Shown here: in pieces, positions 46,806-59,639 of the stretch | Numbering within the stretch: position 1 is the stretch's first letter | Layout of the letters: every line of letters begins with the position of its first letter | Assembly (NCBI GenBank): GCA_916613615.1 | Contig: OU744735.1 | Span: forward strand, 45,040,468 to 45,104,467 | Origin: Steromphala cineraria | Taxonomy: Eukaryota > Mollusca > Gastropoda > Trochida > Trochidae | DNA: 64,000 nt | Direction: 5' to 3' | Translations under genes and position numbers: made by a program | The notes under the pieces: generated by a model | Seen by the model: only the letters and a program-made list of their open reading frames with translations | Told to the model about the DNA's origin: nothing | Database searches by the model: none

Positions 46806-47969
46806 AGTTGATGTACGTTTTGTTGTCTCATGTTTGGATTTTTATATTCTCCCATAGATCAATATCAATGTTGCAATAAAATAGTTTTTAATGTAAGGAA
46901 TCAAGTTTTTGGTTCTAAAACCCCAAGCAGGGGGTATCGTGAGAAGTCTAATTATGTTTTCATATAAAGACATATCAAACCCGCAAAATAAATCCCGAAA
47001 ACGTTAATAAAATATATTAAGGTTAATTACCCTTACAAGGTAGTTATTTAACCCTCAGCAGTATCGTTAATGACACCACCTTTGCGGCTATGTGGGCCTC
47101 AGAGGCCCAGGCACATGCACATGCAACTCAGGAACGCTGCCAGGGAAAATTTTGGACTCATTTGCAAGCTTTTTTGGTAAAACATTTTATTTAGAAAAAA
47201 TGTAAAGTAGAATCCATGAGTAAAGAGTAAGAGTAAACGTTAGATTATGTGTAACCTTTGACCAACTGAAGGCAATCATTGTTTCAAATTTTGTTATTCA
47301 AATCTACTTTGAACAAAGGTTACCATTTTGCATGGACAGAGTGTCATACGTGAAATTGAAACCGAAGTTTCATGATTCACAGTAGTCTGGCATTATAATA
47401 TTCATTATCGCGATATTGCGCATTATTGGTTCATTCCTACAGGCGAATTCCGGCCAAAAGAGCGTAAGATGCATGTGTGCATTAAAATTTTGCCAACAAA
47501 ACCCAAAAAATGTACATCTGGGTTAAAAAATGTCTTCAATATATTGCCAAAGGGATACATATTATTCACATCATCACTGTTTTGGGCTAAAAAGTTCGAC
47601 AAATTTAAACTTTACGAAAGCGTTTGCATGATTTGGATATTTGACAAGAGGGGCTAGTTATCGCCCCTGTTTTTGGTGGCTTGATATAACTCAATCATAT
47701 GAACTGGCGTTTTACGATCATGATCTTGAACCTTAAAACTTCAGGAGAAAAAACTCACAAATTCGACAGTAAAAAAAATAACGTTATTTAAGATAGTTTT
47801 TAGTTGGAAAAAGGAAAATGTTGCCCATAGTTTATGCCACAAGTCAACAGATTCCGTTGAGGCAGTGTGATTGGGTAAGATACTGTATTTAGCACATAAA
47901 GATGTGGTTTATTGATGGCTTTGAAAAAGTTGAGAGGTAAATCACAATTTTGATAACGTCCTTGAACAT

Positions 47970-48473
47970 CATTTTGTTCCCACGATGTAATTTTCTTAAT
48001 GACTTGGATTTGGACCAAACTTTGCTCAAATGTACACATACACAATTGCTATCGGCTGGTGTCAACCAGTGTTCTCCAAGGTTTTTAGTTTTTAGTCATA
48101 TTAAGAAAATTTCATCTAAGGAACAAAATGACAATAACTGCTCAACTTGTACACTACGGTCGCATCTAAAGCACATTCTAAAAATACTTAAAATCTGGGA
48201 GAACATTGGTTGACACTAGCAGATAGCACTTGTTTTGGTGTACAATTGAGCAAAGTTTGGTCCAAATCCAAGTCATCTAAAAAAACATTCATCTTAGGAA
48301 CAAAATGACAATAACTGCTTAACTTGTAAATTAAGGTCGCATGTAAAGCAAATTCTACAAAAACTAAAAGTCTGGGAGAACATTGGTTGACACTAGCAGA
48401 TAGCACTTGTTTTTGTATACATTTGAGCAAAGTTTGGTCCAAATCCAAGTCATATTAAGAACATTTCTAGTTG
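47970..48473. repeat. Composite inverted and direct repeat
   Basis: A 178-bp unit (AGGAACAAAATGACAATAAC ... GGTCCAAATCCAAGTCAT) occurs twice in direct order (about 48118-48295 and 48296-48473). It is preceded by an inverted partial copy at 47970-48090 (GACTTGGATTTGGACCAAAC). Confidence 0.85.
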
Positions 48474-48679
48474 TCAGATCCCGGGATGCAAATTGTAAGT
48501 CCAAGGATGTTAGTTGTAAGTGTGATATTTACAAAGACCACTTTTGGCCCTAAAACCATCCTATCATAATCCTTATAACAACCAATAAAATTGAAACTTA
48601 GGTATATATTTCTTAGTTACAGGATATGATTCATCATTCTTCTGAAACCATATTTTTCATCAATCCTTCCGAGTTATAG

Positions 48680-48816
48680 AGTCACGAGGCCCGACCAACA
48701 CGTGCCAGTATGTGGTTTCCGTGTATTTCTGGGGGGAGCGCCTAGCAACTGGGATGGGACACAGTATACAACGGCCGAGATGAAGGCAGCAACAAATGCT
48801 CTGCAGAATAGATCAG
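48680..48816 (+). CDS. Candidate internal exon, unrecognised protein
   Basis: After a possible acceptor (GAGTTATAG), one frame stays open and reads VTRPDQHVPVCGFRVFLGG then APSNWDGTQYTTAEMKAATN and ALQNRS. It ends at TCAG before a good donor, GTAAAT (48817). The segment is GC-richer than its surroundings and has protein-like composition, which is why I list it. There is no start codon in the exon and no partner exon was identified on either side. The family is not recognised. It could also be a decayed exon. Confidence 0.35.
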
Positions 48817-48829
48817 GTAAATTAAAAAA

Positions 48830-49412
48830 GTATACATATCCCATATCAGAGAATTATAGTATCAGTCCTTCCCAAATCAAAGGATTATAGTATCAGTCCT
48901 TCCCAAATCAGATAATTATAGTGACAGGCCTTCCCATATCAGAGAATTATAGTATCAGTCCTTCCCAAATCAGAGGATTTTAGTGACAGGCCTTCCCATA
49001 TCAGAAAATTATAGTATCAGTCCTTCCCATATCAGAGGATACTAGTGACAGGCCTTCCCATATCAGAGAATTATAGTATCAGTCTTTCCCAAATCAGAGG
49101 ATACTAGTGACAGGCCTTCCCATATCAGAGAATTAAAGTATCAGTCCTTCCCAAATCAGAGGATTATAGTGACAGGCCTTCCCATATCAGAGAATTATAG
49201 TATCAGTCCTTCCCAAATCAGAGGATTATAGTGACAGGCTTTCCCATATCAGAGAATTATAGTATCAGTCTTTCCCAAATCAGAGGATTATAGTGACAGG
49301 CCTTCCCATATCAGAGAATTAAAGTATCAGTCTTTCCCAAATCAGAGGATTATAGTGACAGGCTTTCCCAAATCAGAGAATAATAGTGTCAGTCCTTCCC
49401 AAATCAGTCTTG
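48830..49412 (+). repeat. 62-bp (2 x 31) minisatellite
   Basis: Two related 31-bp half-units alternate: CCCATATCAGAGAATTATAG + TATCAGTCCTT, and CCCAAATCAGAGGATTATAG + TGACAGGCCTT, for about nine full repeats. The array begins about 15 bp after the donor of the candidate exon at 48680-48816. Confidence 0.93.
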
Positions 49413-49724
49413 AAATGCAACCTTAATAACCAGCCACTGACATACACCAATAGCAGCTCAACCAAAATGACAATTTTGCTGAGTTTGTGACATCAGCTCA
49501 AACTCCCTGACAACAACATTTAATTGGCTGAAATAATAACATGCTTAACATAGCATTGAAGAACAAGCGGTCAACGACACAAAACGTTTTTACTGAAAGA
49601 TCAGGGTACTTGAAGGACCTCCTCAGATTTAATTTCACTGATGTAGCAGAATCAAAAGACGAAACGGATTATTGAGTAAGTCATAAGATTTGAGAGTAAT
49701 TGTCATGTTAGGTACTATAAAGTT

Positions 49725-50969
49725 GGCCTAAGAGTAATTGAAGGGTCCGAATGACGGGGTATCTAAAACATCAATAAAATACACTCTTTTCCTTGAAAAT
49801 GATTGAACTGAAGATATTCTGACAGATAAAATGATTTTCTATAAATCAACCATTTCCTTGCAGCCTAGAGTTTGGTTGCAAAGCGTACAATCACAATGAA
49901 AGCGAGTGTTTTTCGAGTTTGGTTGCAGTCCCTATAGGCAACTCCAACCAAATTATTTTCTAGCAAATATCCATCATTTTTCGTGTCTTGACAAACACTA
50001 ATTTGCAATTGGTTGCAGAGATTTGAGTGGCTTGTTGAATAGCAAGGAGGCAAGTTTGGTTGCAGGAGTTTAATAATTTACCTGATGAGACTTAAAAACA
50101 AAAACAAATCAACAGTTCCATTTTGACAGATTCCCTCTCGCACAGTGTGTGACGTAATGTCATGCGGTATGTAACGTGTCCTACAATTGGTTGATTCAAT
50201 CTCAAACATTTCGAACAATTTTTCAAATTTCCTATTTATTGATTGATAATTGATTTTGTTCTGTTTTTGGATAGAAACTATTTGTTAAACTTACTTATGC
50301 ATGTTTATTTTCTATCAAATTCATTTTGCAAGTAAAAGGATTTCTGACAGCCAATGAGAATCTTTTTGAGATATGACAACAATTCGAATTCACTACGGGA
50401 GCACGTTGAAACACAGAAATGAAATTTAGGGATTAATTTGTTCTAATAATGTCAAAAGTACCTACTATGACATGCTTTATGATAGATATTGTTAAACAAT
50501 TAAGGTCTGTGAAATAGTTCTATCAATAATGTCAGAAACGATTTCAAAAGCTGATGTGACAAGATCGAAAACCGGACTCGTTAGCGATCGGTAAGTGGCT
50601 GATGTGTCATTGAAATATAAATTAAATGCCAGGTAAGTGTTCAACATTTGTCAAATCATCATCTATTCTATCTGCAACCAAATTTCATCAAGCCCAGGCT
50701 CTTCTGTTTGATAAAAACGTGTATATTCTTGGAAAAATAATTTCGTTGAAGTTGCCTATAGGGGACTGCAACCAAACTCGAAAATTATGCGATTTCATGG
50801 TGGTTAATCTTTCTGCAACCAAATTCAATGGTGTCATTCCATATATCATGGTAAAGATAATAATCCAGCTTTCAGACAATTACAAATTGAGTCTTTTTCA
50901 AGAGCTTGATTGTATTTAAGAGTCCTTTTTGACACCCCGTCATACGGACCCTTCAATTACTCTTAGGCC
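49725..50969. mobile_element. Non-autonomous hAT-like DNA transposon, 1245 bp
   Basis: The ends GGCCTAAGAGTAATTGAAGG + GTCCG(A/T)ATGACGGGGT are inverted over about 44 bp with three mismatches. They are flanked by an exact 8-bp duplication, ATAAAGTT (49717-49724 and 50970-50977). Subterminal motifs TTTGGTTGCA(G) at 49871, 49918, 50011 (shortened) and 50055 mirror CTGCAACCAAA at 50672, 50766 and 50813. Eight-base duplications with subterminal repeats suggest the hAT or P superfamily. No transposase frame is visible, so mobility would depend on an element elsewhere. Confidence 0.88.
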
Positions 50970-51334
50970 ATAAAGTTTTCTAATGTACTGCAAGGACTTT
51001 ATCGCATGAGCTCAAAAAGGGAAAACTCTGGTGGTAATCAATTTTGTGATTGTGAGTGTGATTAGCATTCCAAATGTAATTCTTGTGACTTAGTAGACAT
51101 TGACCTCGGAAATATGGAAAAAGGTCGTGAATTTAGGGTAATGATCAATGGAAGTGCTTTCTTAAGACTGTCCTCTGTGAATACCAGTTACTGTCTTACA
51201 ATTAACATGATGTTGTAAAGTGTGTACTTAACCCAAAGTTGAATCTGTTATATGATAGGTTTTGTATATGGTGTGAGTACTTTTTGACACAATATTCACA
51301 TTATGAAACATTCTTACCGACAACTACCTGACAC

Positions 51335-51430
51335 CTTCTTTATTCATGGTATACAACGTTTTGACAAGGGTTCTTGTGTCACTATCAAGCTGAGAATGAC
51401 ACAAGAACCTGTGTCGAAACGTTGCTTACA
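51335..51430 (+). repeat. Interspersed hairpin repeat
   Basis: GGGTTCTTGTGTCA and TGACACAAGAACC form a stem, followed by TGTGTCGAAACGTTGC. A related TATGTCGAAACGTCGC lies at about 61745, so this is a dispersed sequence. Confidence 0.6.
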
Positions 51431-51875
51431 ATTATTAAACCAGTTGTCATCCTTCTTATTCTCTTCTTTATTGTTATTACAAATTCTAATGAAGCTAACA
51501 CACTTAGTATCCATTATCACTTATTTTGAAGAGAAGTTTCTGTTGACAAGAATTTCATGTTATCTATGTACAAACACAAGAAAATAATCATTATTTGTCC
51601 AGATATGAGTTTTGATGACTCACATGTGATAAAAGTTAGTGTTTCCTTTCTTAACAATTAGAAATTAAATGTGAAGATAGTCTGTAAGAATTTATCTATA
51701 TTTTGAGAATGGAGAAAGCGGCACAATCTAGGTTGCTTCTGTCTTTTGTATGAAGAAGTATCATTGATAATGACATAACTGGTTGCATCCATTGTGAGAT
51801 AGTTTAAAATTTGAGAATGATGTGAAGAATTTAGATCAATTTCTTGTCCTCTCTTAAATGTTTCATCTTCTGATT

Positions 51876-52094
51876 TTAAAGGGACATTCCTTATGGGGTG
51901 TTCATTGAAGAAACCAAATTCAAGGTGACATTTCAGTTTATGCAAACATAATGCTAAAAGTACATGATTATAACTCAGCAACATGTTACTTAGGATAACA
52001 TTTTTGTTGATTTTTATTTGACAACTTGATAAAGAAGAGCACACATGGAAATTCTTTCCCCACAAAAAATACCCTGATAGGACTGTCCCTTTAA
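51876..52094. mobile_element. Small TTAA-flanked MITE
   Basis: TTAAAGGGACA(T/G)TCCT at the left and its complement at the right enclose 219 bp bounded by TTAA. It differs from the 17.6 kb family in sequence but has the same target preference. A 135-residue minus-strand open frame runs across it and is not a gene. Confidence 0.7.
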
Positions 52095-53234
52095 GAGCTT
52101 AAGGGATTGATTTTCATCTTGATTATGTTTTACAAGAATGTGATTCTCCAGTCAATGCCCGACATAAAATGTTTTGATAGTATTTATTATATTTATTATT
52201 ACAACTATATAAACTCAAGTGCTGATTGTGCCAATGTGCAATGAAAGATTAGCTGTGCTTTATATGTGAACCTTATTGACAGTCTTTATTGTTTTGTATA
52301 CACTTAAATGACTCTACTGCCAATATATTGAATTTGATGGCTGCCTTTTGAGTTTGTTGTACTTTTGAGCTTGTCGTATGCTTTATATCCCGCCTCCTGA
52401 ACTTCAGAAGTCCATTTCTCACAAGGGATAAATTTATGGAGATATCTTGAGTCTAGGTAATCAGTGATATTTAAGTTTTGGCAAATATATATATCAGGAT
52501 TCATATTCTTTATGTCTTTTTTTAAGTTCGTACATAATGTTTAAATTTCAAATTTCAAACAAATAATAACAATAGTAGCAGCTTTACGATTGGATAAATC
52601 CATTAGGCCACCTCATGTTTGATGTGAATGTCGTAGGTCACTAAAAGGTGGGCTGACACAACCTTTTACTGAATCTTGCTAGATTCAATATCGAAGTGTA
52701 GCGAGTATTTTTGAGACTAGGTTTAAATAAGACTGTTCAAAGTCTATTATTTGTTCCTTACCACCCTCAGATATTGGCACAGTTTCTAAATAACTGGTTG
52801 CATAGGGTGGGAACATCTTAAAGCCCCATTGTCTTACTTGGATGTGGTTCATTATGAAATTTAGCTTTTGAGAAAAGAAATACATCACTCGGTAGAAAAA
52901 TCTTTCGTCGAAAGTTTGATATCACATTTACATGTTTTAATATACAATAAAATGCTTCATTCGACGTCATGTGTGACATGTGTGACATTATGTGTGTAGG
53001 TTTTACACCCGCGTCTCAGTTATTACAATTGGGTCCAATGGGTATCAACTTTGGCGGCAAGAAGTGACTTATTCGTAGAAAAAGAAAATAAAATCTAGTC
53101 GTACCTAACAAAGACGACTTTCAAGCGTATATTTAGAAATTTGGAATTGTGAGATGACCACACTACATTCACCTTCATGTCGACTTGCCGGGGCCAACCT
53201 TTCGGTCATTTTGGTAAACTGTTTCCTATTTAAT

Positions 53235-53407
53235 GAATTTTGGCCCTAGGGCCACCAAAGGTACACCTTATAAGGAGTCTATACACAAAGTTTTAACTTT
53301 TCAGGCCTTATGCCTCTGGAGAAGAAATCGACAGACGGATTGACGGACGGACGCCGGACACCTTGCCATGCCATCAGTTCATAGGGCATTACAAGCCTGA
53401 TGAGCTA
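53235..53407 (+). repeat. Interspersed repeat, 3' part
   Basis: AAGGAGTCTATACACAAAG through GACGGACGGACGCCGGAC to CTGATGAGCTAA matches the end of 40680-41395. Together with the inverted copy at 53610-53870 it makes a loose foldback. Confidence 0.75.
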
Positions 53408-53609
53408 AACAGTATAACTATACATAAAGCAAATAGTTAAGCACCCCCATAGTTCAAAACTCACAAGTGATAGTTTGACAAAAGAAAGACGTAAATAGAA
53501 CGTCTTTGGACAAAGTTCCGGAACATTGAATGAATGTATCACTCTAAAAATGAAAAATATAATTTTTTTAAACAATTTCTTCAAATGTTTCAAGGAGAAT
53601 TAACTTTTT

Positions 53610-53870
53610 TATTAGCTCATCAGGTCAGATATATTACGTCCGTCCGTCCATCTGTCTGTAAACTTTGTGCATTTTCGACATCTTGTCCAGACCCAAAAGG
53701 TGTAGAAAACTGAAATCTTGACTTAAAACTCCTTCACTAGTGAGGATGATAATTTGTAACTTTGGTGACCCTGTGACCCCTAATAAGCACTGTAAAGCTG
53801 AAATCGTTAAAAGCATAAGGGCCCAAGCCATAAAAAGTACTTTTGGCTTCTTCTCCAGAACCAAATTTAA
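53610..53870 (-). repeat. Interspersed repeat, inverted copy
   Basis: TTAGCTCATCAGG then GTCCGTCCGTCCATCTGTC and CTTTGGTGACCCTGTGACCC read as the reverse complement of the family at 40680-41395. Confidence 0.75.
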
Positions 53871-54676
53871 GGTTTATAGATTTTATCTATCATTTATCTT
53901 TAAAAAAGGATATTTGTTTTTTATATTGATAATGGTAAAAAGGCTTTGAATTGTGTTTTCAAAATTATCGGAAAAGATGTTCTCATATTTCAATCTATTT
54001 TGTTTTCTTACATAAAACTTTCCTCTTGTACTGTTAATTTCATTCCTGAATTCATAATCATTAATTAGCATATTGTTATGTAAATGTCTTACAATGTAAA
54101 TAAAAAGTCTAATAGACAATGCATTTGAAACTCGCTGGTACTCTCAGTACTTTGCAATGTAGAGTGACAGTAGCAGGTCAATTGGTAAATGGACTAATCC
54201 CATGGAACAATCCGTCAAAAGTAAGATTTCAAAGATGGATGTAAAATTTATCCGACCTTAATTGAATGAACGAAGAAAACAAACAAAATACTGATATGAA
54301 TGATATGATAATAATAATGTGCATATCTAAAAGAAAAGCGCCTAAAAATAACATTGTTTGCGTTGTGAGTCCAGACATTCCATTATGAAATAATATGTTT
54401 AGGTATCTCCGGTTTGCATCCATGATAGCAAAGAACGTGCCAATGTATGATTTGCACACGGAACCTTTCTATACTTATCCGACCCGATACTGCCAGACTG
54501 ACTGTGTTATCCTTGCCAAGCAAAACGTCAAATCAACGTCTAGCCAACGTATAGCCGTGGCTAAAGAGTTCCCCTGAAATGTCACCGAGAGATCGACCTG
54601 GGGACCATATCGCCAAACAAGTAAGGCAACGACATAAAGCAAACTCAGACCATAAATGAGCTTGACAAGATGAGTC

Positions 54677-54869
54677 CATCTTCCTACGCAGAGCCTAAAA
54701 TGCCAGTTTCCAAACTGTCAGTTTTATGCCTTGCTGCATAGTCTTGAGTTTTCTGTGCTTGCTCTCTAGTCTGTAGGGGCACTATAGCAGCACAGAAAAG
54801 TAGAGTCTCTGCAGCAAGGCATAACATGACAGTTTGGAAACTGGCCTTTTAGGCTCTGGTAGGAAGATG
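54677..54869. repeat. 193-bp foldback
   Basis: CATCTTCCTACGCAGAGCC ... CAGTTTCCAAACTGTCA and ATGACAGTTTGGAAACTGG ... GGCTCTGGTAGGAAGATG form arms of about 85 bp with several mismatches. No co-oriented CGAG is present. Confidence 0.85.
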
Positions 54870-55089
54870 AGATGAGTCATGAAGAGTAGAGACGGCTATA
54901 AGATTACTTCATTAAGCTTCTGTAGTAAATCATGTTGATTATTAAGATGTAGACTCTCTTGATATAATACATTAGCCATCGAATTTCTTACATATAGGGA
55001 GGTTTTAAAGAAAACGCAATTCGAAATAAGTACTGCCCAATTCAGTATTAAATATACTTAGTAGAAAGTGTAGTGCAGTACAGATGTCT

Positions 55090-55456
55090 TATAAGGGGCA
55101 GTAGCACGTTTTGAGGGGGATTATGAGGTGATGTCAGGAAAATGAAAATTAATGGTTCCAATTGAAAGACAATGTATTTAAACTAAATGGAGCAGTAATA
55201 ATTCAAATATATAATGTAAAGTTTAGCCATGCGATTCCTTTTTCTTACAGAAAATGAATTAAAGGTGTTCACACAAAAATGGCCGCCAATAGATTTTATG
55301 TAAATCTTCATACTTTGTCCTCTGACTATGGCTGATTGGCCTGTGTAATGAGATTAATAACACGATCAATATAATATATTTAGCAATAACATACAATTAT
55401 AAGTGAAACTTTTGAAATATAAAATTATTAAAAAAAACGTGCTACTGCCCCTTTAA
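55090..55456. mobile_element. TTAA-type MITE, copy 3
   Basis: AAGGGGCAGTAGCACGTTTT and its complement bound 367 bp. The right TTAA is intact and the left reads TTATAA. The interior matches the outer parts of the interrupted copy at 41792-42857. Confidence 0.8.
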
Positions 55457-57119
55457 CTTCCTTTACCCCAACCTGCAGAAACTGTACTGTCGCTGTATTG
55501 AAAGTTACAAATATCCACACTTAAGAGTAGCCCCCGCCAAAATAAATGTTCCTGGTCTTTTAACACCAGCAGAAATTTTTTTTTATCTTTCTTTTATGAT
55601 TGAATATGGACGGATTTCAACAAAAACCGAAAAAAAGATAATGATAAAGAAAGTTTGACCTGTTTCACTTTATCAGTGCGTTTTTGAAGGCTTACATTAA
55701 CATGAAACGAGTTTCAATTTAAAATGCACGTTTAAATGTTTTTTAGGCTACGGGAATATAATGTCAATGTCCGTTTATCAAAATCAGATAAAAAAAGGTA
55801 TGATGCCTCTGTGTGAAACTGACGCCAAGGGAACAAGAAACACAGCAAGGGAACATAGCAGAAACACAATGGAGTTAGAACATGTATAAAACCAGTCATT
55901 CCTCGGAACGTCTTGAAGGAGATTGATTGTTCTTTGTATTTAAACTTAAGATTGTTTTAATGACAACTGTATTTTGTTGTGTTTTTTTTTTGTTTACATT
56001 TTAAGTTTTATTGTACTGTGAAAGGTTATTGTTTGTTCTTTCTTTTTTCTTTCCTTGGTTACTTTCATTCGTATTTTATGTCTATTTTGCAGGAGCGGTT
56101 TGCTGCAGGCAAGGTTTCTGTTATATTTGCCTGTTTTGGATCTTCATGATGAATTTGATCATATATAACCTGAAAGAGAGCATATGATCAACACATGACT
56201 CATAAATATATTCTTTCAAATTCAAAACTTTTAACCCATTAGCTATTTTGAACACATCATCTCCGCAAGGCCAATCTAGCGCACGTTAGAGACGAGCTCA
56301 CGTTGGCTATCTAGGCCTTGCGGGGTAGATGGTAGAACAACTGAAATTGAAACAAGCTGACATTTTGTCCGAGTTTCATTGCACAATAGCCGATTTTGCA
56401 CTTTTCCATGAAGTGCTCGATTCCGTGCAGTACGATTTCAAAGTCCTGCCTTGTAGCATTGTCTACGTACATCATAGAAACAAACCTCACACAGCTAAAC
56501 TAAAAACGCTCTTTGTAAATCTTCGTTTGTTTGAAGTAGCCTGTGTGTTCTCGAGACATTAATCCCATAGACCACTTATGGTTCTACATTTTACAACAAA
56601 TCTTAAGAATATCACCATTGTACATCACTCGACAATTTGAATATGTCTGCTACCCGAACGTAAAATGTCGTAAGATGACATGAAGCTATTGTTTGGCGTT
56701 TATGAAAGCCTTACACTCACTCTGATTTTTTTATTAGATAATATTCTGCAAGAATTTCAAAATTGTCGTTTTATTTGTCAGCCAGATGTTTCGTTCGGCT
56801 TGTTTTTATCAAATTGTTCAAATTCTCTTCTGTAGACACTTTATTATGTTCTTTTGCGTTTATGTTAGCCTTTAGTTACACTCACTCTGATTTTCTTTTT
56901 ATGTTTAAACTAAATCAGTTTATCAACCCGTCGCTAATGACTGAAATATTGCCCAAGCGGCGTAAAGCAATTACTCACTCACCTACTCAGTTTATCAAAT
57001 TTCGGCTCTTAACTCGTACCTAATCAACCATGATGCAAAGGCAGAAACTTGTTATAATGTATCATGAGTAGCAATTTTAAGAATATCTACATGAAATATT
57101 AGGATTTTGGAGAAAGAAA

Positions 57120-57720
57120 AAAAAATTTTGAGAAAACTGTTTCAAGTCCTGTCCGGCTCACAACTTCTAAACAACTCTTCCAATTTTGACCAAATTTGAT
57201 ATGGAGATATATAATCAAATAAAGGTGTGTCAGGATGTAATATTTGAAAATATTTTGTAAAAGTTTTCTGCCTAAAAATGAGGACTCTGTTTGAAACCGT
57301 TACCTGTCCCGTCCGGCCTGTTCTGTCCGGCATCGTCACATTTTGATAAAAAATTACATTCAGATACATATTTATATGAAGGTGTGTCATAAATAAATAA
57401 AAAATTAATATTTATGTTAAAATTGACATTTTTTGGGAAAAAAGGAGGACTCTGTTAGAACCTTTTACCTGTTCTGTCCGGCTCATATCTTCTAAAATAG
57501 TCATGATGTTTTTAATTCAAATTTGACATGGAGTTACAATTTGATATTTTTTTGCAAAAATAAATAGGATACTCTTAGAAAACTGTTACTAGTTCTGTCC
57601 GGCTTATACCTTCTAAATCCAGAACTGGTGGTCATAATCAGATGTTGTATTCAGATACAGAATGACATGAACGTGTGTCATGTTTAACAAATTTTGAAGT
57701 TATATGTTTATCAAATATTG
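57120..57720 (+). repeat. Divergent tandem repeats with CTGTCCGGC
   Basis: About four units of 120-170 bp share a core such as (C/T)CTGTCCGGCTCA followed by TTCTAAA, a TTGA(C/T)ATGGAG stretch, GGTGTGTCA and AGGACTCTGTT. Divergence is high, so the array is old. No coding frame runs through it. Confidence 0.6.
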
Positions 57721-58244
57721 TTTTTATTGGCTAAAAAGAAGGTCATTTCTTTATCATATGTTCTCTTAAGCGTACGGTTTATAAATGATCAAATTCATAA
57801 TAATGATCTAAAAGGAAAACCTTTTTATTAGCAAAAGTTTTATTTTGACAGTTTACACAAATTGTGCTCAACAGCAAACATGATGTTGGTAAAATTGATA
57901 ATTTCTATTAGAACAGTTTCCGCTTTATCCTTGAAAATTGTGTTGTTACATATTGATCATATCTGATATTGATCAATACAGTAATAGAAAAAAGTTGAAA
58001 TTAAGATAAGTATATAGTAAAATCAATAACAAATTTAGATATATCTCGACCATGTCAGCTGCGGGTATGTAATGCCTTGAATCACTTTGAGTTATACCCT
58101 ACTTCCGGGCTCGTTGCTATGGTTTCCTTTGTTTTAACCGTAGGTGTATTGACCGATACACCTCAACTTTTGTAATACACTTTCTTTTTATTGCACACCC
58201 AAATTAAGGTGAAGAGATCTTGGCACATCAACCGAGTTGTAAAT

Positions 58245-58320
58245 TTAGAATTTTTGAGAAAACCAGGGGCCTTAATATTGCGACGCGACGCCTCTATCAA
58301 CTGAGCTACAGAGGCTTGAT
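58245..58320 (-). repeat. tRNA-like sequence, minus strand
   Basis: The minus strand reads TGTAGCTCAGTTGATAGAGG (A box) and later CCTGGTTTTC in place of a B box. It is a decayed tRNA-derived sequence. Confidence 0.5.
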
Positions 58321-58739
58321 ACTAGTTTGTACCATATTTTAATGCAATGTAGTCATTCTATGGTTTCTTAGAATAGGAAGAGTATTGTTAATATTTGTTT
58401 CGATCTAGTTCGGTCAAGACATGTATACATGGAGAAGGGCGGCTAGCTCTTTTTCGTCAAATATAACTCGACGGGAGCGGGGTATAAGTCAGATATACCA
58501 ACCCTTCATGTTTGAATCGTGGATTCACGGCGCCTCGGGGACCCACTATTCAAGCAGGAGGTATGTTGAACGATACACCTTGGGAATTGTTGGTATATCT
58601 ATTAGTACACACATGCATGATTTGATATCTAGTACAAAGGCCTGTTCATTTGCATGAATGAAATTACTATTTCAAAAGGTTTCTAAAACCGGCTTTGATT
58701 GCATAGCTGGCAAACCCTGCCCATAAATTATAAACATTC

Positions 58740-59615
58740 CTTTTGAAAGTTTAACAAAGACTGCAGAGTGAATACCCCACTGTCAATGTAGACCTGACAC
58801 AAACAGGGCCTCTCAACTCTCTCGTCCGTGTCCTGGGACTTCATGGACTCTGATTTTACCCTGAGTTACTCTGTGGGCTGGTGGATATAACTCTTGCAAA
58901 AGTGAGGTAAGATTATACTATTCATGGTAATCACAACTTAGAGTCACTGTCACACAAATATATACCAACCCATATATAGAGAATCTCACCCAAGTGTCTT
59001 CTGATATCAAATGTATCAACACAAGTTGATACAAGTAACAAATATCCGAGGCTTGCCGAGGATATTTTACTTTTATCAACGAGTGTTGATATATTTGTTA
59101 TTAGAAGACACAAGGGTGAGATTCTATTTATCATCCAAAATCATTTTTCAACACAATAGAATTACCATGTACATCCTTGAACACTGCATAGCCCTTCAAC
59201 TACTAAACCAGTGATGCCATAGCATTGTGACGTCATTGTGGTAATGACGTCATAGCATTGTGATGTCATAACCGATCATATAAGATGTTTGTGATGCCAT
59301 GTATTTTCTGACTACAGGGCATTGTTCAAAATCTACTGTCAAAGCGATATCTCCTGTGGAACACAGTTTTGGATGATAAAAAATATTTTAGTTCTCGCTG
59401 AAGACTCAGAAGAGAATACCTCATTGTCAATGTAGACCAATAGGAGTCAAGACCTCTAAGCTCTCAGCTCTCTCGTTTGCGTCCTGAGTCGGTCATATTA
59501 GTTTTTCTGATACTGTTATTGTACCCTTAGTCTGTAGTCTTGAATATATAACTCTTGCAAAAGTGAGATAAGATTTTATCGTTTATGGTAATCGTAACTT
59601 AGCGACCCTGCCACA
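58740..59615 (+). repeat. Direct repeat pair flanking a foldback element
   Basis: 58740-58965 and 59390-59615 share CACTGTCAATGTAGACC-like, CTCTCTCGT and ATATAACTCTTGCAAAAGTG stretches in the same order. The first copy ends in a donor-like GTGAG-GTAAGA, which reads GTGAG-ATAAGA in the second. Between them sits the reversed copy of the 1.35-1.82 kb foldback element. Confidence 0.7.
58975..59375. mobile_element. Reversed copy of the 1.35-1.82 kb foldback element
   Basis: GAGAATCTCACCC, TCTTCTGATATCAAATG, two TGACGTCA octamers (59228, 59245) and GCGATATCTCCTGTGGAAC appear in reversed order and orientation relative to 1435-1904. Divergence is much greater than between the two 4.3 kb copies. The CTCG-type hairpin at 58978-59137 is retained. 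Confidence 0.8.
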
Positions 59616-59639
59616 CTAATCTATTCACTTCTAACCCAT

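Noticed and set aside
51658..52065. 135-residue minus-strand open frame as a gene
   Set aside because: It runs through a TTAA-flanked MITE, has no recognisable domain and ordinary AT-rich composition.
52304..52888. Two minus-strand frames as possible terminal exons
   Set aside because: Composition is plausible, but no family, splice partner or polyadenylation signal could be assigned.
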